Origin: Bdellovibrionales bacterium
Lineage (GTDB): Bacteria > Bdellovibrionota > UBA2428
NCBI GenBank assembly: GCA_018266335.1
Contig: JAFEAR010000112.1
Location: 1 to 19,713, forward strand
Direction of reading: 5' to 3'
Length of the DNA: 19,713 bases
Below the pieces are notes generated by a model that worked only from the letters and a program-made list of their open reading frames with translations, searched no databases and was not told where the DNA came from. Shown in pieces: positions 1 through 7,914 of the stretch. Within the stretch, counting starts at the first letter, position 1. Every line of letters starts with the position of its first letter. A program made the position numbers and the translations under genes.

Positions 1-489
1 GAGAGTTTGTTCGTCGTTGATGCCGTACTTGGCCTTCAGTGCATCGATTTTAAAGGCGGCAACTTCGGGAACTTGGCGTTCGTACGCAAACAGCACTCCG
101 AGGCCCTCGGCGTAAGAGTTTTTAGCGCGGCTCAAGAAGGTGTTCACCAGTGCCCGAGTTTGGGGCAGCACGTGGGCACATTGGAGAGCGTCGGAGCGTT
201 GACCGCCCAGGCCCTCGAGAAAACGGAGCCACAGTTCCGGATGATTCTCCGTGCCGGATTCTTCGTCGTTGAGGTTTTCCAAGAGCAATTGGCGCGCCTG
301 AATATTGGTGCAGTCCGAATGCGTGGCGCTCAGGTAACGCGGAAAAGCGCTGACGTGCTGAAAGTACTGAGCGGCATAAACGCGCAGGGTTTCCAGCGGA
401 ATGCTGCCTTCGGTCCAGGCCTGATAAAAGGGGTGCTGGAGAAGGTGCTTGTCGGACAAAGTTTGGGCAAGAGATTGGGTGAAGCTCAT
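1..489 (-). CDS. CADD-family (TenA/PqqC-like) putative folate/p-aminobenzoate protein, C-terminus cut by window edge
   Basis: I translated this frame directly; it is open from the ATG at 489 to the left edge (163 residues seen, a full-length relative is about 230). It aligns by eye without gaps to the start of Chlamydia CADD (CT610): PFYQAW at 20-25, a VYAAQYFQH block at 37-45, NLNDEESG at 72-79, and NHPELW at 82-87. CADD is a haem-oxygenase-fold, dimetal oxygenase reported to make p-aminobenzoate by sacrificing its own side chains. E76 and H83 fit the metal ligands. Y22, Y38 and K147 fall exactly where Chlamydia has Y27, Y43 and K152 (constant offset of five). The last metal ligands would lie beyond the edge. 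It is the last visible gene of a leftward operon, 30 bases after the response regulator, with no strong ribosome binding site. Family call is firm; self-sacrificing chemistry is inferred from conserved residues. Confidence 0.85.
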   Translation of the reverse strand, partial: MSFTQSLAQTLSDKHLLQHPFYQAWTEGSIPLETLRVYAAQYFQHVSAFPRYLSATHSDCTNIQARQLLLENLNDEESGTENHPELWLRFLEGLGGQRSDALQCAHVLPQTRALVNTFLSRAKNSYAEGLGVLFAYERQVPEVAAFKIDALKAKYGINDEQTL

Positions 490-519
490 GAGGCTAGGAA
501 TAAGGCCTCTCCCGAAAGC

Positions 520-930
520 TTACAAGTCGCATTTGTCGAAAGCGTTATTCAAAGCTTGGGTCGCCGCTTCCAAAATTCTTTGGAAGTGCACGGGCTTCGT
601 AAAGAGAGCAAAGGCTCCCCGAGTGCGGGCTTCGCCTTCGGAAATATCTTCGAAGCCCGTTACGAAGATCACCGGCGGATGCGTTGGATCTTCTCGGTGC
701 AGGTTTTGGAGCAGCTCAATGCCATCGCCCTTAGGCATGCGAATATCAGTGATGATGGCATCTACGCCTCCTTGACGAATAATTTCCAGGGCTTCCCTTC
801 CGCCGCTGGCTCGACGCGTTTGGCAGCCGCTGAATTCGAGTTCTTCGCTCAGCATGTCACGAAGTTCGTCTTCGTCGTCGACAACGAGAATGGTTTTGCC
901 CCGAAGAGTATCCTTTATAATGCGCTGCAT
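520..930 (-). CDS. Single-domain response regulator (CheY-like receiver)
   Basis: This 136-residue protein is a receiver domain and nothing else. VVDDEDE at 16-22 gives the acidic pocket, D62 in ITDIRMP is the phosphoacceptor, T91 in VTGF and K112 in TKP are the conserved switch residues, so phosphorylation should work. There is no DNA-binding or enzymatic output domain, so it probably signals through a partner protein or acts in a phosphorelay. No histidine kinase lies in the window. The ATG is 4 bases after the stop of the upstream gene, and its AAGGA ribosome binding site (939-943) sits inside the end of that gene, which points to translational coupling. The odd feature is its place in an operon of exported hydrolase-like proteins and a CADD homologue. 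Partner and output are unknown. Confidence 0.93.
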   Translation of the reverse strand: MQRIIKDTLRGKTILVVDDEDELRDMLSEELEFSGCQTRRASGGREALEIIRQGGVDAIITDIRMPKGDGIELLQNLHREDPTHPPVIFVTGFEDISEGEARTRGAFALFTKPVHFQRILEAATQALNNAFDKCDL

Positions 931-934
931 TGTT

Positions 935-1912
935 CTATTCCTTGTAGCCGAATTCTTGGTTGAGAGTAGGGGGACGGTTCAGGACCTCCAGCGGTTCAAT
1001 GAGACCGCGTTTGGCCAGGTACCCGGGGATAAAGGTGGGGTTGCGTTTGAAGAGATCGCTGAGGGCGGAGTTCTGCAGCAATCCAAAATGGTCAGCTTCG
1101 TCGAAGAGTCCAAAGGCGTCGGTCACACAGCTGGCTTGGAGTGTGTTGTAAGCGACGGGCTCGTGGCGGCGATAGGATTGGTAATCGCGTTCCGAACGAC
1201 GCAGCGCTGTTTCTAAAAAGAGCTGATTGTTCTGCTCTACCTCGGCATCGGAATCGCCCGCGCGGATGCGATCCTGGCGAACCACATGTTTCTGCTCCAC
1301 GATCATGCTCTGAATTTTTTCGTCGAGCGAGGTGAAGCGTTTGGCGAGGGCGAAGCTGCCCATTTCTCCCTTTAACAAGTTAAACGAATCGCCGGGCATG
1401 GTGACCGCTTCACTGGAGACAATAATGTCGCGCAGGCGTACGCGCTCGTCTGGATTTTCGCTGTTCTTATCTTGCGGCATGAGCACGATGTCTTTGCCTT
1501 CTTTCATTCGGAAGCGCAGTTGTGCGTGCGCCGAGAACCAGAGTGCCTGGTTGATTTGCACGCCGGCACTCTTCGCGTCCCCGGGCGGATCGAAGCGTTC
1601 GGTTTGAAAAAGCACTTCGGCCACCGCCTGCGCGGGAATGCGGGCAATCCAGAAGCGGCCGCGATGGTGAAAGTTAGCGACGAGTTTTTCGCCGGCACTT
1701 GGAGTAAAGGGCCGGGCTTCGTCCTCCGTTAGGACGTGCACGGGACGTCCCACGGAAAGATCAATGCAGCGACCGCGGTTGGGTCCGTCCGTAAAACGAA
1801 CGTCCAGGGAGTAGGGATCTTGCGCGCTATATCCCGGACAGTGTTCCGGTGCGGGGGCCGCTAGGGCGGGCAGATACGAGAGCGCAAGCACAGATAACCA
1901 GCGGTACGACAT
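935..1912 (-). CDS. Exported DUF4105 / Lnb-N-like protein
   Basis: A 325-residue protein with an N-terminal signal peptide (hydrophobic run about 5-19, likely cut near ALAAPA). I see no exact family signature, but the order of blocks resembles DUF4105 (the periplasmic domain of Lnb-type lipoprotein acyltransferases). The blocks are a His in a SAHAQLRF strand (H129), a DIIVSSEAV segment (162-170) followed by a lysine-glycine-rich loop, and a Tyr-x6-Cys block with C262 in QASCVTDAFG. In DUF4105 the equivalent His and Cys are the candidate catalytic pair; the usual NC is SC here. It sits 2 bases after the lipase-like gene and 4 before the response regulator. Its AAGGA site lies at 1921-1925, inside the upstream gene. 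The exported location fits a cell-envelope role. Family assignment is by pattern only; it could be an unrelated secreted protein. Confidence 0.8.
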   Translation of the reverse strand: MSYRWLSVLALSYLPALAAPAPEHCPGYSAQDPYSLDVRFTDGPNRGRCIDLSVGRPVHVLTEDEARPFTPSAGEKLVANFHHRGRFWIARIPAQAVAEVLFQTERFDPPGDAKSAGVQINQALWFSAHAQLRFRMKEGKDIVLMPQDKNSENPDERVRLRDIIVSSEAVTMPGDSFNLLKGEMGSFALAKRFTSLDEKIQSMIVEQKHVVRQDRIRAGDSDAEVEQNNQLFLETALRRSERDYQSYRRHEPVAYNTLQASCVTDAFGLFDEADHFGLLQNSALSDLFKRNPTFIPGYLAKRGLIEPLEVLNRPPTLNQEFGYKE

Positions 1913-1914
1913 CT

Positions 1915-3900
1915 TTATTTTCCTTCGGGGTAATCGGCTCTAAAGCCGGCGCCGTCGAGCGCACAATTTTCGTTTTCCATGAGGTCCACGTCGGCCGTTT
2001 GAATCCAGCCCAGGTGGCCTGGGGTATTCAGACGCACGCTCCGAATCAGGTAACGATCTTTTTGCGCCCAGGCGTAAGTACCTAGGCGAGCAATGGCACC
2101 GCGGTGCATTCGGCCCAACACGGTGACTCGTTGGCCCGCATCAAAATTCGTGATCGGATTGGTATCTCCGAATTCGCGGTAAACGTCGTTGCGGTTCACG
2201 CCTTGCACGCGTCCCATAACTCCGTAGGCGCAAAAGTTGCGGCGCGGTAACAGGGCATCCGGATTAGAGCTACCAATTTTGGTTTTGAATTCGGCACGGG
2301 AGAAAGTTTTTTGTTCGAGCACGCCCTGAGCGTCCTGCGGATTAATGTAGAGCGCTCGCACGCTTTGCTTGTCGTCAAGTAAACTTACGAGCACGGCTCC
2401 ACCGCCAAAAATCAGGCGCGGATCGATGCCGTTCGCGGGCTGATTGTCGCCAATAAGCGAGAAGGGCGTCCAAGGTTCGATGTAAATTTCGCCGTAAGTG
2501 GTGAGGGTGGGCGTGACGGGAAGTTCAAATTCTTTGACTCGCCAGCCGGGAATATGCACGCGGTACTTAAGCTTGCGGTCGGCGCTGCCTGACTCGATAG
2601 CGGCGAGCGATTTTTTCTGCGCAAAGTTTCCGGTGTGAAAGAAAGTTTGCCGTGCATGGTACTTGGAAATGAGACTTTCGTTGTTCACGCCCTCGTAGGT
2701 GAGACCTAAGAAATTGGGGGTTTCTAGCCGCGAAAATTCCATGGCGTTTTGCGGTACGATATCGATGTTGCCGTCCACAGGGAGTGAGCGCAGGTAGCTA
2801 CCCGGACGCTTGATTTGCAATTCCACGCTGAAAGTTTGGGCGCCTTCGACAATGTCGCGATTGGATCGCGGTTGCCATGCACGCATGTCGGGATGTTCGT
2901 CGCCCCGGTAGTAGCGTGTGAAGAGCTCCGTCATGTACTGCATGCCTGGATGGTCAAAGTCGGGTCGGTGCACGCAGGCGATGCCGCGGTATCCGGCCAG
3001 GTTGATGTGCGTCATAATGAACAGCCGATAGTCGTTCGCCACGCGAATGCGGCCTTGGCGAGATTTGATTTGGTCCTTCGTTGGCAGTTCAATGTAGTAG
3101 TTGAAATCCGGACGGGCCGAGGAAACGTCCACGGTTGCATCCGTCTCCACAATGCCCTGGCTGTTTGCATTGAAAATACCACCCAGTAGTTTGGTGGACG
3201 AGAGATCGCCGGCAATTGAATACAAGCTCACATTGTTCGGGAGTGGGCTCCTCCAGGGATTGGATGAAGGATTCAATAGAAAGTTGCGGTTGCGCACACT
3301 CGTTTGGCTGCCGGTGGCCATTTCTTCGAGCTGCACGCGCGGCAGATGCATTTGGTCGTTTAGAATATTGGCAAAGGTGAGGGACGAGGCCACGGGCGCA
3401 CCCCAGAAGGGCGAGCCGAGTGTAACGAGGTGCTTAAGATTTGTTGGAATTTCGCCCGGGCCGCAAGCCTTAGCCAGGAGGCAGCTTTGTGCATAGATGA
3501 GCGCAAAGTTTCCGGCCTGGCTATGCAGCAGCATGGAGTAGGGAGCGTCCATACCCATACCGGCATTTTGCAAGTCATTCTGAATTTGCGAGTACACTTG
3601 TTTGACCAGTTGCATGGGACTCGCACCAGATTTTTCGGTGTCGTAGTCGAGTGCCACCATGCGCAGGTCGCGTCCCGTTTGACGTTTAACGCCCTCGGCC
3701 AGCATGGAGCCGGTGTCGCAGAACGAAACCGGCTTACCGCCCAATCCGTGCACCATATAAACTGTCAGGGGACGGTTGTCGGAGGCGGGGGCCCGTTGGG
3801 GAGCGGGCAGGCCACCGTTGAGGGCCCACCAACCAAGACCCGAGCCAACGGCGAGGCCAAAGAAAACCGAAAGCTTCCACTGATTGGTAAAGGACGTCAT
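1915..3900 (-). CDS. Exported lipase-like alpha/beta hydrolase with C-terminal SH3-like region
   Basis: This 661-residue protein starts with a short basic head and a hydrophobic segment (about 9-31), a signal peptide or membrane anchor. The hydrolase core follows: VHGLGG (50-55) is the oxyanion-hole strand, LLHSQAGN (124-131) is the nucleophile elbow with S127, and LVTLGSPFWGAP (158-169) is the strand typical of PGAP1/lipase relatives. ETDATVDVSSAR (252-263) resembles the lipase Asp loop (D254), and H298 in MTHINLAG is a good candidate for the triad His. The second half (from about 340) has no motif I know. The last 80 residues contain a GQRVTVLG...LGWIQTADV pattern like a bacterial SH3 domain, which often binds cell wall. 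It is first in a four-gene leftward operon. Substrate (lipid, polyester or other) cannot be told. No clear Shine-Dalgarno is visible before the ATG. Confidence 0.88.
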   Translation of the reverse strand: MTSFTNQWKLSVFFGLAVGSGLGWWALNGGLPAPQRAPASDNRPLTVYMVHGLGGKPVSFCDTGSMLAEGVKRQTGRDLRMVALDYDTEKSGASPMQLVKQVYSQIQNDLQNAGMGMDAPYSMLLHSQAGNFALIYAQSCLLAKACGPGEIPTNLKHLVTLGSPFWGAPVASSLTFANILNDQMHLPRVQLEEMATGSQTSVRNRNFLLNPSSNPWRSPLPNNVSLYSIAGDLSSTKLLGGIFNANSQGIVETDATVDVSSARPDFNYYIELPTKDQIKSRQGRIRVANDYRLFIMTHINLAGYRGIACVHRPDFDHPGMQYMTELFTRYYRGDEHPDMRAWQPRSNRDIVEGAQTFSVELQIKRPGSYLRSLPVDGNIDIVPQNAMEFSRLETPNFLGLTYEGVNNESLISKYHARQTFFHTGNFAQKKSLAAIESGSADRKLKYRVHIPGWRVKEFELPVTPTLTTYGEIYIEPWTPFSLIGDNQPANGIDPRLIFGGGAVLVSLLDDKQSVRALYINPQDAQGVLEQKTFSRAEFKTKIGSSNPDALLPRRNFCAYGVMGRVQGVNRNDVYREFGDTNPITNFDAGQRVTVLGRMHRGAIARLGTYAWAQKDRYLIRSVRLNTPGHLGWIQTADVDLMENENCALDGAGFRADYPEGK

Positions 3901-3936
3901 CAGTCGATTTTTCGGCCAAAGGCGTCAAAAACTTGA

Positions 3937-3969
3937 GTTCAACCCCGCGAAAGCGTTCAAACTGTTCAC
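3937..3969. promoter_or_regulatory. Three GTTCA direct repeats in a divergent intergenic region (possible operator)
   Basis: The 118-base gap between the lipase-like gene and the M3 peptidase gene holds GTTCAA (3937-3942), GTTCAA (3955-3960) and GTTCAC (3964-3969). They are spaced 18 and 9 bases start to start, about two and one DNA turns if a 9-10 base period is allowed. A regulator shared by both divergent units could bind here. No known operator consensus was recognised, so this is a pattern only. Confidence 0.25.
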
Positions 3970-3992
3970 GGTGAGTTAAAGTACAAAGTTCC

Positions 3993-3998
3993 TATAAG
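3993..3998 (+). promoter_or_regulatory. Possible -10 hexamer for the M3 peptidase gene
   Basis: TATAAG matches the sigma-70 -10 consensus in five of six positions and lies 20 bases before the ATG at 4019. A start about 7 bases further down would give a short leader that still includes the ribosome binding site. No convincing -35 is present at 16-18 bases upstream, so confidence is low. Confidence 0.3.
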
Positions 3999-4004
3999 AA
4001 TTCT

Positions 4005-4012
4005 AAGGAGGA
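4005..4012 (+). promoter_or_regulatory. Strong ribosome binding site AAGGAGGA for the M3 peptidase
   Basis: A near-perfect Shine-Dalgarno lies 6 bases before the first of two tandem ATG codons (4019 and 4022). The 6-base spacing favours the start at 4019. It is one of only two such strong sites in the window, which suggests high translation. Confidence 0.8.
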
Positions 4013-4018
4013 TCCTTC

Positions 4019-6031
4019 ATGATGCGCCCACTTCAATTGGCAATCGCCCTCGGTCTCGTGGCCGGAATTTCGGTTCACGCGGCACCGACGCCTAGACTTA
4101 TCCGTTATGAATACGCCCCCGGGGATATTCGTAAACTGTGCGATGAAAGCATGGCGCATGCGACTCAGCGTTTGAACGCCATCGCGGCTGTACCGACTGC
4201 GGATCGACGCGCCGAGAACACGCTCCTTGTGTTCGAAGACACGCTCACGGATTTGAGCGACGAAATTGGACCCCTCACCTTTATGAAGGACGTGTCCACC
4301 GACGACAAGTTGCGCGAAGAAGGTTCCGAGTGCGAAGAAAAATCCGGTCAGTACTGGGTGGAGGTCTTCACGCGCAAGGATCTTTACGATGCGCTTAAGA
4401 GCGTCAAGACCACGAAGACCGACGAAAAGCGTTTGCTATCGGAAACACTGAAGGCTTTCGAGATGAACGGCTTGCAATTGCCCGCCGATAAGCTCGCCAA
4501 AATGAAGGAGCTCAGTCAGAAACTCACCACGCTGGAAACCAAATTCAGCACGAATATCAACGAGGACAAAACAGAGCTGCGCTTCACGGGTGCAGAATTA
4601 AACGGCGTGCCTGACTCCGTACTGGCGCACTTCAAGCGTGAAGGCGACAAGTACGTGGTGACGACCAAGAGCACCGATTACGTGCCCGTTATGGAGAACG
4701 CGAAAGTTGCGGAGACCCGTAAGAAAATGGTGAGTGCGTACTACGACCGCGCGGCCGGCACGAATATCAAAGTGCTCGATGAAATTCTTGAACTGCGTCG
4801 CCAAATCGCAGCCGTCATGGGTTACCCCACCTGGGCCGATTACAAAACGGCGAATGGCCGCATGGCGAAGAGCGCGAAGGATATTTGGGATTTTCTGAAT
4901 GGCTTACGCGATAAACTGGCCGAGCGCGCCAAACAGGATTTGGTCAAACTCCAAGAGTTTAAGAAAACCATGGATCCCAACGAGAGTGGCTTTCATCAGT
5001 GGGATTTGACCTACTACGCTTATCAACTCAAAAAGCGCGATTACACCTTAGACGACGAGAAGATTCGCGAGTACTTCCCGGCGGACGTTGTCATTAAGGG
5101 CATGTTTGCCGTTTACTCCAAACTTCTTTCCGTGCGTTACGAGGAAGTGAAGAACGCCAAGGTTTGGGCTCCGGGCGTAAAGCTCTACCGCGTGTTGCCG
5201 TTGAAAGGATCCGATCCCATCGGTTACTTCTACACCGATTTCATTCCTCGTCCCGGAAAGTACAGCCATGCGGCGGCGTTCTCGCTCATTGCGGGTCGCA
5301 GCTTGCCTAAAGGCAGTTACACCAAACCCGTTTCGGCAATCGTGGCGAACTTTAATCCGCCCTCGGAAGGCAAACCCTCGCTGATGAGCCACGACGAAGT
5401 GGAAACCGTATTCCACGAGTTTGGCCACATCATGCACCAGACGCTTACTCGTGCTCCCTATGGCAGTCTGTCGGGTTCGAGCGTTGCGCGCGACTTCGTC
5501 GAGGCGCCCTCGCAAATGCTCGAGAACTGGGTATGGGACGCTAAGGTTCTTTCATCGCTCTCTGGACACTACGCGACGAAGGAAAAACTTCCGGCGGATC
5601 TGCTCAAGCGCATGATTGAAGCGCGCGACTTTAACCAGGGTCAATTCTACATTCGCCAGCTCTACTTCGGATTCTTGGACATGACCTATCACACCACCAA
5701 GAGTGCCATCGACACGACCGAAGTCTCCGACAAGTTGTACAAAGATTTAGTGGGCGTTGATCCGCTGCCGAATAGCCACTTCCAGGCTAGCTTCGGCCAC
5801 CTGATGGGTTACTCGGCGGGTTACTACGGGTATCTGTGGTCGGAAGTTTTTGCGGCCGACATGTTCACGCGCTTCGCTAAGGATGGCTTGCTCAATCCGC
5901 AGGTTGGTATGTCCTACCGTAAGTCGATTCTCGAGCCGGGCAACATGCGCGATGCGAATGAGTTGCTGAAGGACTTCTTGGGCCGCGAACCCAACAAGGA
6001 TGCCTTCTTTAAGAAACTCCACATTCTTTAA
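4019..6031 (+). CDS. Exported M3-family zinc oligopeptidase
   Basis: A 670-residue protein of normal length for the thimet/oligopeptidase A/Dcp family. The zinc site is complete: H466-E467-F468-G469-H470 (FHEFGHIMHQ), with E495 in FVEAPSQMLENW as the third ligand, 24 residues after the second His as expected for M3. The C-terminal segment with SFGHLMGYSAGYYGYLWSE is the substrate-binding region typical of the family. The N-terminus (MMRPLQLAIALGLVAG..HAAP) is a clear signal peptide, cut near residue 22. Characterised E. coli relatives are cytosolic, so this copy should act in the periplasm or outside, trimming short peptides. Strong ribosome binding site, own upstream region, and its last 23 bases overlap the convergent membrane-protein gene. 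Family call is firm; the location is inferred from the signal peptide. Confidence 0.95.
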   Translation: MMRPLQLAIALGLVAGISVHAAPTPRLIRYEYAPGDIRKLCDESMAHATQRLNAIAAVPTADRRAENTLLVFEDTLTDLSDEIGPLTFMKDVSTDDKLREEGSECEEKSGQYWVEVFTRKDLYDALKSVKTTKTDEKRLLSETLKAFEMNGLQLPADKLAKMKELSQKLTTLETKFSTNINEDKTELRFTGAELNGVPDSVLAHFKREGDKYVVTTKSTDYVPVMENAKVAETRKKMVSAYYDRAAGTNIKVLDEILELRRQIAAVMGYPTWADYKTANGRMAKSAKDIWDFLNGLRDKLAERAKQDLVKLQEFKKTMDPNESGFHQWDLTYYAYQLKKRDYTLDDEKIREYFPADVVIKGMFAVYSKLLSVRYEEVKNAKVWAPGVKLYRVLPLKGSDPIGYFYTDFIPRPGKYSHAAAFSLIAGRSLPKGSYTKPVSAIVANFNPPSEGKPSLMSHDEVETVFHEFGHIMHQTLTRAPYGSLSGSSVARDFVEAPSQMLENWVWDAKVLSSLSGHYATKEKLPADLLKRMIEARDFNQGQFYIRQLYFGFLDMTYHTTKSAIDTTEVSDKLYKDLVGVDPLPNSHFQASFGHLMGYSAGYYGYLWSEVFAADMFTRFAKDGLLNPQVGMSYRKSILEPGNMRDANELLKDFLGREPNKDAFFKKLHIL

Positions 6032-7262
6032 GGAGTAGCCAGGCTAGGGGTAGTGTTTGCCATAGGGCTCGGTTCGAGCCCGTGAGCACCACAATTTTAT
6101 AGGCCCCATCCGGAAAGCGCAGAAACGCGAGCGGGATGAGTACCAGCACTCCCAAGAGGGGGAGCAGGGACCAGCCCAGCTCGCGTTTTTTTATCCAGAA
6201 GGTCCACAGCAAAAAGGGCCATAGCAATCCCCACAGCAGCGGGCGGAAAAAGACGTCGGCATAGTAGCCCAAGATGTGCGGTAGTCGTTGGGTCCACGTC
6301 AGTGGATCGATCATTCGTGTTCCCAAACTCGTGTAAAAATCGCTCGGCGGTATCCAAGCCGTCCAGCTTCGATACCACAGTGCCGACACGAAGGCGGCGA
6401 GCAGCACGCCCCCAAGTGGCGCGCGCCGGTGGAAGTAAGCGTAGCTTGTCAGCAGCGCGAAGACCTGCACCCAGCCCTCGGCTTTCAAATGCACGGCAAG
6501 GGCTGCTAGCCCCGCGGCGAAAATCCAGCGTTCACGTTGCAAACACCACAGCAAGCTAAGAAGGGCCACGATCAGCCAAATGTCCGCGTACAAGCGAAAT
6601 ACAAAGGCGCCCGCGATGGGCGCAAAAGCAAAGGCAATCCATGCAGCGCGCGGCAGTGAGGGGGCCGTGCGCCGGTAGAGCCAGACGCTAACTATCCAAA
6701 CAAAAATTTGTACGCCTTGGAGCGGCGCAGGATTTGGCCCACCAAAAAGACGCATCAGCTGTGCGTAAATCACTGAAACGAGCCACGGATAACTACGGTG
6801 TTCTGGAGTGGGTTGCGCGGACAGAAATTTTTCGTCGTGCAGAGCGCGCCAGGTTCCGGGCCAGGCCGAATCTTTTGCGCCAAAGTACAGCGTGGCGGCG
6901 CGCGTGTACCAGGTGGAGTAGGCGTCCCACCCGATATCTACGGGATGGCGAGGAGCGCCCCAAGTGTCGGCTGGATTTGCGCACGTCGCGGGCACCGCGT
7001 ATTCGACGGCAGGTGCGGCCGTGCAAGCAATCGTTTCGCCATATGGCAAATGGGGTGTAGCCCAAAGAAAGATTTTTTTGCGCGGCATGCCGCAATCGGA
7101 ATTCGTGAATGTGCGCGCTGTGCTCCAAACGCAGCTCTGCTGATTCCAATGCGTTAGGTCTGCTCGTTCGCGCTGCGCTGTGAATAAAGCAAAGAGAAAG
7201 TGAGTCACCGCCAGCCAAGGCATGACACGAAGGACCAGAAAGCGGAACGGAGCGGATTTCAT
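6009..7262 (-). CDS. Polytopic membrane protein, GT-C glycosyltransferase-like
   Basis: Taken from the ATG at 7262, this is a 417-residue protein with a first membrane segment at about 9-29. A long extracytoplasmic loop (about 30-180) with four cysteines (C44, C57, C80, C94) follows, then about eight to nine further hydrophobic helices to the C-terminus. The layout of one helix, a large loop carrying acidic residues (DIGWDAYSTW at 109-118), a SYPWLVSVIYAQ segment and then many helices resembles lipid-linked-sugar GT-C enzymes. I see no decisive signature, so substrate is unknown. An earlier in-frame ATG at 7355 would overlap divergent tdk and adds a charged, non-membrane head, so I rejected it. 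The 3' end overlaps the M3 peptidase gene by 23 bases. No good Shine-Dalgarno; the 37-base gap to tdk must hold both promoters or starts. Confidence 0.85.
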   Translation of the reverse strand: MKSAPFRFLVLRVMPWLAVTHFLFALFTAQRERADLTHWNQQSCVWSTARTFTNSDCGMPRKKIFLWATPHLPYGETIACTAAPAVEYAVPATCANPADTWGAPRHPVDIGWDAYSTWYTRAATLYFGAKDSAWPGTWRALHDEKFLSAQPTPEHRSYPWLVSVIYAQLMRLFGGPNPAPLQGVQIFVWIVSVWLYRRTAPSLPRAAWIAFAFAPIAGAFVFRLYADIWLIVALLSLLWCLQRERWIFAAGLAALAVHLKAEGWVQVFALLTSYAYFHRRAPLGGVLLAAFVSALWYRSWTAWIPPSDFYTSLGTRMIDPLTWTQRLPHILGYYADVFFRPLLWGLLWPFLLWTFWIKKRELGWSLLPLLGVLVLIPLAFLRFPDGAYKIVVLTGSNRALWQTLPLAWLLLKECGVS

Positions 7263-7299
7263 CTTGGATTTGAAATAGCAGAATGTTAAACGCCTCACC

Positions 7300-7905
7300 A
7301 TGCGCACGCTTGTGGGGCGAATCGAAGTTGTTTGTGGGAGCATGTTCAGCGGCAAAACCGAGGAGCTCGTGCGTCGTTTGCGCCGCGCGCAGTATGGTCG
7401 GCAGCGCGTGCAGGCTTTTAAGCACGCTATCGACGAACGTTACAGTAAAAGCGACATTCATAGTCACAATGCCACGCGCATTGCTTCGATTCCCGTTTCA
7501 AATCCGGCCGAAATTTTGGAGCATCTCCAAGACAGCACGCGGGTGGTGGGCATCGATGAAGTGCAGTTTTTCGATATCGGTTTGGTGGATGTTGTCCAAA
7601 AGTTAGCCGATCGAGGCCTTCAGGTTGTTTTGGCGGGCTTGGATATGGATTACCTCGGTAAGCCCTTTGGCATCATGCCGCAGCTACTTGCGATTGCAGA
7701 GAGTGTGACAAAACTTTCAGCGATTTGCGTGGTTTGTGGCGCGCCGGCATCGCGTTCGCAGCGTTTACAGTCCTTTGCTACATCGACTGACCAAATTTTA
7801 GTCGGTGCCTCGGAGTCTTACGAGGCGCGTTGTCGGGGCTGTCACGAGCCCGAATTAGACGCTCCCACGCCCCGCACCGACATAAAATCTTCTCGGCTCC
7901 AGTAA
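7300..7905 (+). CDS. tdk: Thymidine kinase (type II, zinc-containing)
   Basis: This 201-residue protein phosphorylates thymidine to dTMP with ATP in the salvage pathway, in the cytoplasm. The P-loop GSMFSGKT is at 13-20. DEVQFF at 86-91 holds the Mg-binding Asp and the catalytic base E87. The lasso/zinc part has C143-x2-C146 and C178-x2-C181. [14 protein letters not shown] (168-181) is the family's thymidine-binding lasso end. All key residues are present and length is normal. It is divergent from the membrane-protein gene with only 37 bases between; no Shine-Dalgarno is seen before the ATG, and the start is chosen because it matches the usual short lead to the P-loop. A secreted small protein follows on the same strand. 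Confidence 0.96.
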   Translation: MRTLVGRIEVVCGSMFSGKTEELVRRLRRAQYGRQRVQAFKHAIDERYSKSDIHSHNATRIASIPVSNPAEILEHLQDSTRVVGIDEVQFFDIGLVDVVQKLADRGLQVVLAGLDMDYLGKPFGIMPQLLAIAESVTKLSAICVVCGAPASRSQRLQSFATSTDQILVGASESYEARCRGCHEPELDAPTPRTDIKSSRLQ

Positions 7906-7914
7906 GAAATCCGG

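Noticed and set aside
7..963. 318-codon open frame on the plus strand
   Set aside because: It runs antisense across three minus-strand genes with clear family matches or signal peptides (CADD, response regulator, DUF4105-like); its own translation has no recognisable domain and no ribosome binding site.
3430..3936. 168-codon plus-strand frame opposite the lipase-like gene
   Set aside because: Antisense shadow of the hydrolase core that carries the triad motifs; no domain of its own.
5048..5515. 155-codon minus-strand frame inside the M3 peptidase gene
   Set aside because: Antisense to the zinc-site region; His/Arg-rich composition typical of shadow frames.
7263..7355. Upstream extension of the GT-C-like gene to an ATG at 7355
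   Set aside because: It would overlap divergent tdk by 56 bases and adds a basic, non-membrane head before the natural hydrophobic start at 7262.
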